Positions 31,656 to 42,800 of a stretch of DNA of 64,000 nt are shown one piece after another. The notes below the pieces were generated by a model, which was not told the DNA's origin, did not search any database, and saw only the letters and a program-made list of their open reading frames with translations. The stretch's first letter is position 1, and each line of letters starts with the position of its first letter. The DNA is taken from contig NC_079884.1 in the NCBI RefSeq assembly GCF_029227915.1, forward strand, positions 26,660,001 to 26,724,000, written 5' to 3'. Origin of the DNA: Hydractinia symbiolongicarpus. Lineage: Eukaryota > Cnidaria > Hydrozoa > Anthoathecata > Hydractiniidae. The position numbers and the translations under genes are program-made.

Positions 31656-32008
31656 AATCTGTAATTTAATACGGTAGTGCCATCCATGTTAATAAATTCG
31701 TAAGTTTTGTGTTTAAAAATAGTTGGAACTGCTCCACAAAGTAGCTCTTTCCGTTTCGATGGTATCCCCGTTAGACGTCCTTTTAAATCATCTTTAATGC
31801 AGTCAGGATGGAAGTGGTCTTCACATACAACTTTATTTTTCCCAAATGGAAATGTTTCTACATTAAATCCAGTACCAATATTATGCAACCATTGTGCTGC
31901 GCGAAGTTTTTCAGTTGTATTCACTGGCTTTGGGATCATGAAAAAACTTTTTTTAGCAGTTACTCTCCCAGTGGTTTGCGAACATCCATATGCCAGGCAA
32001 CTTGGCAT
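31532..32008 (-). CDS. THAP zinc-finger protein of the TTAA element
   Basis: The ATG at 32008 starts MPSCLAYGCS; I preferred it to an in-frame upstream start because THAP domains begin this way. C4, C9, C62 and H65 form the C2CH zinc site. QWLHNI, VCEDHF and AVPTIF (93-98) complete the roughly 98-residue THAP domain, a sequence-specific DNA-binding module. About 60 more codons follow to a stop at 31532. The last 124 bases are antisense to exon 2 of the P2X7-domain gene, so that tail may be partly non-functional. I see no transposase domain. It probably binds the ends of the element (inference). Confidence 0.8.
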   Translation of the reverse strand: MPSCLAYGCSQTTGRVTAKKSFFMIPKPVNTTEKLRAAQWLHNIGTGFNVETFPFGKNKVVCEDHFHPDCIKDDLKGRLTGIPSKRKELLCGAVPTIFKHKTYEFINMDGTTVLNYRFYKSTKALNPVYFPSFSGKLSRIFFTTHAGITTLHPFPSVS

Positions 32009-32390
32009 TTTGAGTAGTAAAGACAAAATGTTTAAGAAGTAAAATTCATCTTTTATGTCTTCATACATCAAATCAGGCGAACCTTATAGTATGGTTTCAC
32101 TTACTCACTCGCGGATCATACGTCATTGCTCTCCATTGTAGAGTTTTTTTATGTACTCTAACGGAGATGTAAATAATAACCTTTTTACTCTAAAATCCTC
32201 ATAAAAATACATTTTTTTTGAAAAAAAATTTAAGGTATCTTTTTTAAATAGTATAATAAACATTTTATGAAAAAAAAAAATTTTGACCTTAGTTTCCCTT
32301 TAAAAATCAAAAATATGAAGGGATTTCAGGTGATATGGATCAGCCCAGGGACACTGTAAAATAAAAAGATAGTGTTAAAGTACACTGTAA

Positions 32391-32760
32391 TTGAGCCACC
32401 TGAACACTGGCTTTCACGGTGGATTGGGAGTTCTTATCAAAGAAAATTCGCCATGGCTCCAGGTAAATCATTGCTTAAACCACTGTCTTGAATTGGCAAT
32501 CAAGGACGCCTTCAAAAACACTGCTTTTATCAAAATTGATGAACCATTGAGTGAATTATACAAGCTGTACCAGTATTTATCAAAGCACATTTAAGAGCTT
32601 AGAAGATGTGCTTGGGATGATGAAATACCAAAACCAACAAAAGCAACTGGGACTCGTCGGATTGATTATAAAATCAGAGCAATGTTCATTGTTCTGGAGA
32701 ATTATAGTGTGTATTCCAACACATTGAATCTCTTTCGCAAATAGATTCTCAAGATCACAT
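32391..32760 (+). pseudogene. hAT/KIAA1586-like transposase-derived fragment
   Basis: The first frame contains NHCLELAIKDAFKNTAFIKI and SELYKLYQYL. After an in-frame stop at 32592 the sequence continues DEIPKPTKATGTRRIDYKIR and then MFIVLENYSVYSN. These are consecutive blocks of the RNase-H-like region of hAT-type and KIAA1586/zinc-finger-862-like proteins. It has at least one stop, no start context and no terminal repeats that I can identify. It begins 88 bp after the right end of the TTAA element. Confidence 0.7.
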
Positions 32761-33853
32761 ATAACATCATTCCCACCATTTACCCTGCAAATGACTGCAC
32801 AAACAACTTAAAACATGCATGTCAACACACAGCCACTTCTTTACACCTCCTTCTTCTGAATAGGTCATCGAAAACATTATACACATACAATCAAATTAAA
32901 CCAAATAAAAATGAAATTACAACACATGCTCATTCCTACACTAATACCAGAAACCATAATGTGTGGCCAACTGTCTTTACGTAAGTCAGGTAAGTATTAC
33001 ACTACACCCGTCTCCTCTTGTGACCAACAAAAACAACAATAAAAAACACGAAACATACTCCTCACTAGTTGTTCGCATTTTGTTAAAATAAATGATATAG
33101 TTTGATAATAGTGTGATTTGTGGGTGTCCTCAAACTAAAATCCCTGGTTCTAAAAATCAAAGAAATTATACAAATTTTCTTCAATAATGTTGTTCTTTAA
33201 AAAAGTCAAATCATTTCATAGAAGAGCATTTAAATGTTTGGAAAACAGTGTTGACATACAAACAATGCACTGAGTTACAAAACGACCCTATTTGACTACG
33301 TAAGTACTGTAACTTTTGCATTAAACTCTCTGATAGAGAGTATTTTGCTTACTTGTGGTACTTCATCAGAGAGGAGATGACGTATGAGCAACAATAACAT
33401 GGAAACCATTACTTAAAACACGAATTTTACAACGAGAGAATGGGAGGAGATCACAAAAGCAGCTTCACTAAAAATGGTACATGAAAAGATGCATTTGTTG
33501 GAACCATGGCATTTGTCCAGCCTGCCTGACATAACAAACATTTTACTGTGGGATGTAGGTAACAATGGTTCAAAGACTATTTTGTTAAAGATTTATATTA
33601 AGTCTCCATTGGACATCATATATCAGGTTGTAAAGACCACTCATGTGTGATACATAAAGATGTGTATTAGATGAAAATAATTTGACAACGCTGGTGTATG
33701 ATTTTATTACTGCTTGAGATAAAAATTATAATCTTCTAAGTTTAGCAATTCTACCAATAGAAAATGTTTAAATCAACAAATCATGTGTACAAATGCAGGG
33801 TTAAAACATGAGCACCTTTTCATATTGTTTACTTTGTAAATTTACTCACACTA
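32761..33853. other. AT-rich spacer downstream of the TPR gene
   Basis: No gene recognised. It should include the 3' UTR of the TTC16-like gene on the minus strand. A short ACTCTCT/AGAGAGT hairpin is at about 33325. Confidence 0.5.
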
Positions 33854-36800
33854 CTATAAATGGCTATATGAACTTGATGCCTTTATATTTATCTTTTTTT
33901 GATGAGACTTTTTAGAATGATTAGGTGGGGAAGTTATTTTTGGACCACGACTTGAAAGATCTTGCCTTGAACGGATAACAGATTCCACAAGCTCATTAAC
34001 CTAAAAATAAGAGAGTTCTTAATTTAATTAAAGGAGAACTAACCATAGCCTATGAGGTTATATGTTTTATGTTTTTTTTGCTCTGATAATTGAGATTTTT
34101 AGGTCAAAATAACCCTATAATTTTTATAAGATTTACATTATCTTGAAAAGGAAATCTACGGAAAGAGTGCTCAATACGAAAGTACAGAGCTAACATTCAT
34201 TCGTTTATTTACAAGATAAAAATAATAATATGTACATAACTCTGAGTTTCACGCTGAGCGATCATCAGACGTACACTAACTTAAAAAACTATATCAATGC
34301 CTTATACAAAAAAATAAAATACACTGTAATTAAGTCAAGTCCGGTGGGATCGTTTTAATGTTTTTCAAGAAATACTTGTTTACATGACAACAAGTAGAAA
34401 CCAGTTCCATTCCATTTATTCAATAGTTTTAAATTAGATGTGATGATATGGTACTTCTCCGTAAGAAAAAGGTTGCATGTGTTTCCACCATTTTTATAAG
34501 GAGAGGCATGGTCGATTATTCGCCAAGAAAATATCGGTTCTATACCTTCTTTCTTCAAATGCCACACGTGTTTAGACAGTTCTGTGGAGTTTGCCTTGTT
34601 TTCGTATCTAAATGTGTGTGCATGTTGGTTGTAACGGGACTTAAATGTATTTTCCGTCAAGCCTATGTAGTTTGCATCTTCTTCGTTGCTAATTGTGGAC
34701 ACGTTGCATAGATAAATTGCATGCCTATCCTGACATTTCCTGTCTAGAGGGCATGCATCTCTTTGTCTGCAGTTGCAGGTTGCGGTGTTGTTATGAGTCA
34801 CGCTATCTGAAAGAACATTCTTGTTGTGCGTTGAAATTATGGTTGAGATGTTAGATAAGCAGGTGTAGCTTACTTTTAACGTGTTCCGGTTAAATAACTT
34901 ACGCAGCTTAAGATTCACATTATATTATGTTATTATGCCGGACAATGTAAAAGCTTTTATTTTTACAAAAAGTTAATTTTTTTATTATACATTTTATATG
35001 TTCGGAAATATTATAAAATTTACATAAATATCTTAACAAATAATAAAAAAAATTTTAGTCAATTTATATGAAAAAAGTGTAATAGTATTCTAAAACATTT
35101 ATACCTTTTTCTTCCCCTTGATAATGCTGAAGTTGAACTGTTTGTCTTCCATACATTTTTTCAAAACAACTGCTTCTTTTGGTGGCTCAGAGATACCAGG
35201 CAAAGGTTTTACCTTATTGATATGGTCTAAAGATTACATAATTAAATAAAACAAAACACATTTAATAATGAAATGAATCTAAAATAAGAACCAGAACAAA
35301 TAAGCAGATGTTTGAAAAAGAGATATACTAGCTAGATACCTGTTTCTTTCTCATCTTTACTGTTTTCTTGAATGACTAATATCAGGGCTTCGATAATAAG
35401 CATCCCAAAATCACTTTTGATTGCTTCTTTTCCAATTGTTTGAGCAGGAAATAATCTTGCAAACATAGAAAATGCTTCTTTATTTGATGCATCGAAATAT
35501 AATGCAGATATTACATCTATTTTTGCCTCATCTATTTTCTAAAAAAGGAAAGGCATGTCATTTTTATGATAAGCGCCAAACTGAAATTAGATTTACATAT
35601 TCTACATAATGCCAGTAAACGTAAGTTAAATTGGAAACAGACACAGCAAGCAGAAATGTCACACATGTCGCAAACAGCATTTTGTTGACATGTGTTGTTA
35701 CACCACAAATAAGAAATCACAAATGAAGGCATTGGAAAAATCATGCTCCTAACAAAGGGAGAAAGAATCAATTTTTTTCTAAGGACACTGACTCTTTTGA
35801 TGGTTCCTTCCAAAAAATAAATTTCAAAAGCAACAACGAAAAAAAGTCTGAACACAGATAGCACCTACTTCTTGCATATATCTTGATCTAGCACGTGATA
35901 AATAAAAAGCTGATACAGTTATATTTAATGATATTGCTAGTGAAAAATACTCTTCTGCACGGTCATATTTCCGATCTTTATACTCCATAATTCCCAAATC
36001 GTTGTATACAACTGATAAACGTAAATTTATACTCTTGTCATTTGGAGCTAATTCTTGTGCTTGTTGGTAATCCAATAGGGCAAAATGTATATTCCCAAGC
36101 TTATAGAAGCAATCTAATAAAGAAAATTTATATTATAATATTCACTGTTGACAACACAAAATATTGTGATGCAGAAAATACATATGACGGGCAACATGTG
36201 TGAAATTAAAATGATTCTCTACAATAAACAATTCGGGCAAATACATTAGCTAAATTAAAGTAATCTGAAAGGTAGATTCATGGTGTATATAATCTTGAAA
36301 ATCATAATATTTACCCCCTCTGTTGGAATATAAAGCTTTGTCTTGTTTTTCACCTTTAATTGCTTTTTTTAACAAAGCAACAGCCTCTTCATAAAACCCC
36401 TTACTAAAAAAATACAATTTCATCTAAATAAAATCTCTAAATCACTTTAAAAAAAATGGATTTGTTCCTGAGAAATTTTAAGATATTTTTAAATACACAA
36501 AATACACAGACATTAAACTTACTTGAAACAATCCACAGCAAAATCATTAAATGTCAGTAATAACTGCTTTTGAGATGCAACATAAAGTTCCACATCAGGG
36601 TCATGGTTTAATTTTTCCATTGCTAACAACAAGTCGTCTACCGCTGCACTAAAGTCAAGATTCCGGCGATGCATACCAGCTCTAATAATAAAGAAATTAT
36701 TATTAGAAGTAACAGTAATTTGTTTTAAGCAAAAGCTGTCATTTTGCCCTAAATTTATTATGGATACACACTACACAAAAAATGACACTGTCTTTAATTA

Positions 36801-39800
36801 ACAGCAAAATGATAAAGAAAACCAACTTGACCGGCTTTCAATAAGTCCCAAAGAGCATTTACATTTATGGGTTTTTTTTAGAGTTGTGTCAATTATGAAT
36901 ACTTTCCTCAAAATAATAGTTGTAAATTTAAAACTTAGTAGGCTGTTAATACCTATCTTATATTAAGAACGTTATTTTGCTTTTTGTGGGTACTTTGTAC
37001 ATTGAAAGTAACATTTTTTCGAGGTGATTCACAAAACAGTTCTTTTGAGTTTTTCGTGCTTTTAGAAAACTGTTTTTTAGGTTGCATATTCTATTATTTA
37101 GGGTGAAGGCTTGGTTGCTGAACATTTTAAATTTCAGCTTAGCAAGGTGATCAGCAATTGCTACGTTTAACCCAAACCTAAACTTCAACCCTTAGTTGCT
37201 TTAAAAAGAAGTATTCAGGGCGTCCCTGCAGTTTGAAAATGATACCACAGTTTATCATAGCCTTTTAATCAGACTTTTAATCAAACTTTAAATACCTGAG
37301 CACAAGATATTCTGTAACGGAAGGATTTATATTAATGGCATGTGATATCTTCATGATTGCTTCTTTAGGCTTGCCACACATATCAAATTTTATAGCCTAG
37401 TATAAAAAAACATGTAAACTATTCGCTAAAATATTCCATAATAAAAAAAAATAATTTACGGAATCGTTTATCATGCATTGATATTTAAAAATTATTAAAA
37501 GAATAAAAAAAAAATTATTTTAGCTGTAAATAAAATAAAATCATTTTGATTTTATTCTGAATAGTTTAGCAAAGTTTAAAGAATGGCAACGAATACAAAT
37601 AAGACAAAAAGTTGGGAAATTTAAAGTATGTTTGCCCTAAGGGGGAGGGAGAGGGTCAGGTAATAAGTTTGTGTACATCTTTGAGTGTACTTTTTGTAAA
37701 ACAAATCAATTTCTTATGTGCTTTCAGTTGATTGTTACAGCTCTGTATTGGTTAATACTGGAAAGTTGTAATTGTTTATAATGTGTAATATGTGTACAAA
37801 TGGCCATTTGATCTTTGCAATACACTATTAGCATTTTTTGAGCATGCATTGCTCCTTTTGTTAATGTATTTATATTATGCTTGCTGTCTGTATGCCAAAT
37901 ATGGTAGTGCCAAGTAGCACTTGGCAAATTCCCATAGATTTTTTTACAGGGTAACTGCTGGTTGAAAGGGAATGTAAACTTCATGTTTTTCAGAGAGGAA
38001 AAATGGTAGCCTATTGTATATGGGAGAGGAGACAAAAAAAGTGTCAATATATAATAGACTCCAGATACACCTTTGACATAAGTATTATTTATTATTTAGT
38101 ATTATTTTAAAATTTTCACTCAATTCATGAAGCATAATGCAACTTAATTAGGTAGATGCACATTTAATGAACAAACACAATTTTTGCAAAAGAAACTCAT
38201 TCCTTTAGAACAGATAGTGATAATGCGTATGGTTTGCTCATTTTTTTGCTTCATTATAAAATAGACTGTTGTTTTTCACTAGGTAATAGAAGCACTGCTA
38301 ACATAAAATAAAAAATTACGTTATGCCAAAAAAAATAAAAGTAAAAAACAACAAAATCTGCAATGACACACTTAAAAACTATTGCACATCTACCCGTTAT
38401 CACAGGCCTGGTCATGAAAATTCACACCTGCTAGCGCTGAATCACATATGTAAATTAATCAAGTTTATTGCTCACAAGCTCATAAAAATTTATTTGCATT
38501 CAAGCAAAAAATGTATGCATCTTTTTTCTGCTGTAATCTCAATTAAACTATTTTAGAAAAACGTGATTAATTAAAAAATTAAATAATATAAACTTAAATT
38601 ACAAAAAAAAACGCAATTTTATGTATCTCTGAACTAGCTACTGTATTTTCCGGTATATAACCCACGGGTTATATGTTTCCTTTTTTCAGCAGAATCTTTT
38701 GTGCATTGTTTTTCATTTATTTGTAGTAATAAAAATATTATAAAATTATGCAGAATGAAACAAAGCAGACATTGCATCAAGAAAGTATAATACACAAAAG
38801 ATTAATATAACTGCATGCGCGATCCTATACGTAGTAACCTTACTTCACCTACGTGATTTAATTTTTTTTTCACAGTAAAATTGCTTTATTGCTTGTAGTT
38901 TGCCGGGCATGAATAAAAAAGAATTTTTTGCTGAGCGAAATCTTGTGTTTCGTGCTCTGCTACTTGATTTCGTGTAAACAAACACCTTAAGTAGTACAGC
39001 TTAGAGGTAGCACTAACTTTAAAATAAACAAATAAAACTTCAGAATAATTAATTGTGAACCTACACTTGTGATATCAAACTGTCATGGTAGCAAACATAG
39101 AAAGGTTTGAGTGAGTATCACTGTGTAACTGACACTGATGCCATAATGACAGTGATGTGGAAGAATCTTTTACTGATGACAACTTTATACATTCTTGCAT
39201 TACATAGCTAGCTGTGAAAAATGTTTTGTTGGTAATGTTGATAGCTAGTTATAGAACAATTTCCAAAGCCTAGGCACACACTGGAGGTAGCTAGCTAATG
39301 TCTATGTATGTAAGTGGCTGCAAACTATCCAGTATTTTAATTGTTTTTCTTTTTGTGAAGTTCTGTAAAGTCCTGTAAAGTAGTTAACCTCAATTTCAGC
39401 TGTGCCAAAAAATGTGGAAGTTTGGATTTTGGAAAGAGAGAGGACTCACATTTTTCCAAATGTCCAATTGCATGTCAATTGGACATTTGGAAAAATGTGA
39501 GTTAAACTTTAGAAAATGTACACACAGAATTTATAGAATAAAAACTGCAACCCAGATATGCACTCACACACCGAGTACACTTGGAAATTTTCGTTCTTCT
39601 AAAAGTGTGTATCCGTGTTTGCAGCTTTTATATGATGCTTGGAGATTTTTGCTCTTTAAATAGTGGGTATCTACCTTGCAGCTTTTATATGATAACCAAG
39701 ATTTTTTTGGGAAACCATGCACCCACCCATCATGACAACTAACGTCCAATTGTGCCAGTTAATTTTTCATAGTGAATTTAGCTTTAAAACAACAAAGGTT

Positions 39801-42800
39801 TATGGGGTCATTCACAAAAAATAATGTAGCTGGCATGCTTAAAGAAAAAGAAAGGCGGAGAAGTAGTCTAAAAGCATATCAAAGTGTACAAGGGGAAGGG
39901 GATCTTCAAAGGGCTTACATATCCCAGCTTTAGAAAATTAATGCAGTGTTATAAAAGCATATCAAAGTGTACAAGGGGAAGGGGATCTTCAAAGGGCTTA
40001 CATATCCCAGCTTTAGAAAATTAATGCAGTGTTATAAAAGCATATCAAAGTGTACAAGGGGAAGGGGATCTGCAAAGGGCTTACATATCCCAGCTTTAGA
40101 AAATTAATGCAGTGTTTTTATGCATCTTGTCTGCAAAAAATGTGTTGCTTATTTCAACTTTAACACCTTACATTGTCCACTTTTCAAGTAACATTTCATA
40201 ATTTAATAATTATTAAGTCGATTTTTGGGGAGGGGTGATGTGTACACTCGGGAAAGGGGTGGGTCGAAAGCAAAGCATACAAGGGAGTATAAGGTTGAGG
40301 ATTTATAGTACGTAAGCATTTTTTGAATAGACCTATTATAGTAGTTATTGACAAATGATTTTTGTCTGTTTTACTGGCATCTGACTGATTATTCCGTATA
40401 CTATAACTTTATTTTTGGATTGCTTATGTGACCAATTATCTTTTTTTAGGGCCAAAAAAGAACAAATTTGATGGAGCTCCTAACTGGAAAAATAAAGGAC
40501 TTGTAAATGATTAAAGGAAAATTCCTTCTGGTGCGTCACGACCAGTAAACCACAAGGATTTTTGGCTTGAAGTAAAAAAATTGCCACCGTTAACATGAAC
40601 TGATGCATACAGATTTTGTTTTTGCAGATTTAGTAGTTTTTTTAGCAGACTTTATAGATAATGCCTTTAAATTTTCCAACCTATAGATTTGATTTTAAAA
40701 TGTTAAAGTTGTAGGTCCGCCATTATGGCAACCGTTTGCCTGATTTTTTATGTTGTATGATATATACTATGTAAGCCTTTTACAAAATGTTATTTATCCT
40801 AAAATATTATTTTTTGATTGGGATTTTTTAATTCCTTTTTTAATAAATATTTATTAAATATTATTTTAATTGCTTTACAAACTTAAATAGCAGAAGTATG
40901 ATCCAATTTATAGCCAGGTAGAATGTAACAAGAAATTCAGCCATATTTCACTGAATATAATAAAACTGTGCAAAATAATCTATATTATAATACCCGTATA
41001 CGTCTGTCCGTCACGCAAACTGGTAGCTTAGCTGCACAAGTAATGAGACGCACGCAATGCAGTATAAAAAGGACTGCTGAACCCGTGGATTTTTCCACAG
41101 GCTAACGACTAGTTCTTAAAAAAACTTAGTGGAAATATTTTGTTTGATACTTTCCGGATTCTTATTATTATTGACTGTTTGCTGCTCTTAAAAAGACATA
41201 CTAGAATCGAATGTGAATGTAACTTGCAGATTTGAACCTGGCATAGAAGCTTGCGTGGGTAAGCATATGCACACGTTATCAGATTAAACCCACTGCATAT
41301 CCTTTTATTGTGCACTTCATGTGTTGGTGCAACCTCGACTCCAGGGTTTCCCAATATAAAAAGAGAAAACCAGCCCTGTGATCAAGGTTGGTGTTGGGGC
41401 TAAGTATCACTTTGGAAAACGAGGGGTGCATTTGTATTAGCTTTGAAAGAGCAACTGTCATATAACAGTAACCAAGGGGCGACAAGAAGTTGCCACTATA
41501 AACTAGTATTATTTATATTGCTTGCCAGTGGTCCTATTATGAGCTCTCTCTAAAACACAATTCTGAAGATCTTTTTTTCTTTTGTGTTGAATGGAAATCT
41601 AATGTAACTTGCAGATTTGAACCTGGCATAGAAGCTTGCGTGGGTAGCATATGCACACGTTATCAGATTAAACCCACTGCATATCCTTTTATTGTGCACT
41701 TCATGTGTTGGTGCAACCTCGACTCCAGGGTTTCCCAATATAAAAAGAGAAAACCAGCCCTGTGATCAAGGTTGGTGTTGGGGCTAAGTATCACTTTGGA
41801 AAACGAGGGGTGCATTTGTATTAGCTTTGAAAGAGCAACTGTCATATAACAGTAACCAAGGGGCGACAAGAAGTTGCCACTATAAACTAGTATTATTTAT
41901 ATTGCTTGCCAGTGGTCCTATTATGAGCTCTCTCTAAAACACAATTCTGAAGATCATTTTTTCTTTTGTGTTGAATGGAAATCTAATCTATTTATATCTT
42001 TGCAATCACATTAAGCACATTGACATGACTTGCATTTGGTAATAGAGCAGTATAGCAGGTATCATTTGTTTTAAACATAAACGATAAAGATCCGTCTCGG
42101 AGATGGAGACCTGTCACGTCACATTAATTTTAATTGGGTTTTTATAGTTTTTTCGCGCACTTTTCACATGGCTTCTAATCTCCGTACGAATAGGACAAGC
42201 GTGTGGTAAAAGTGAGAATCGAAAATATCGTAGTTCTTGATTGAAATCTTAACGTAAAGAGTTTCTTCAAGCAGCAAAAAGGAAGCAAGCGCAGTAAACG
42301 ACGCAATAGTTAGTTTTCATGTTTTATTTTGTACGTGTAATAGTATGTCTATCGACACAGGCTATATTTGTATTTATTTATGTTGTGTTTATCTTTTTGT
42401 ATCTTTGTATTTTTTCTGTTTCGTATTTAAGCTATGAAACGTCATCATCATACTGTACTAGACCAACCGATGTACCGTATTTTATTCTACCGCCCCCATG
42501 TGTTCGCATAGTTGCGTCTGCTTTCTTGTGTGCCGTACGCGCACAAAACATCATTTTTAGGTGTTATTGACATGTATTTCACAACCTAGTGGCCAAGACT
42601 TCATTATTAATTCCTGTTAAAAATATTGAAAAATGTTAAAATTAAATGCATAAATGGTATTTTACTTTTTTTATCTTCGCTACTTGCAAGCAACTGGTGA
42701 CTATTAAAATGATAAAAAATAAATTAAAAATTCAATTAATAGAACACATGCAACTATCTCCTCCCCATTGTTGCAAATTATTTTATCATACAAACTGTGA

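Larger units (their letters stand above)
30625..32303. mobile_element. TTAA-flanked DNA transposon carrying P2X7-C-domain and THAP genes
   Basis: Perfect 19-bp terminal inverted repeats, AGGGAAACTAAGGTCAAAA (30629-30647) and its complement (32281-32299), are flanked on both sides by TTAA (30625-30628, 32300-32303). A subterminal ATGACGTATGA / TCATACGTCAT inverted pair lies near 30821 and 32119. Inside are two convergent genes: a P2X7-type C-terminal-domain protein (plus) and a THAP protein (minus). No transposase catalytic domain fits in its 1,671 bp, so it looks non-autonomous. The TTAA duplication is used by Kolobok and piggyBac superfamilies; THAP zinc fingers are common DNA-binding modules of transposases, which favours Kolobok-like (inference). 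Confidence 0.85.

Noticed and set aside
36958-37188. 76-codon minus-strand open frame in a TTC16 intron
   Set aside because: It lies between in-phase TTC16 exons, has no recognised similarity, and could be chance or an old repeat.
41279-41869. Two identical 68-codon minus-strand open frames
   Set aside because: They are identical only because the 385-bp segment is duplicated. No homology or splice context supports coding.
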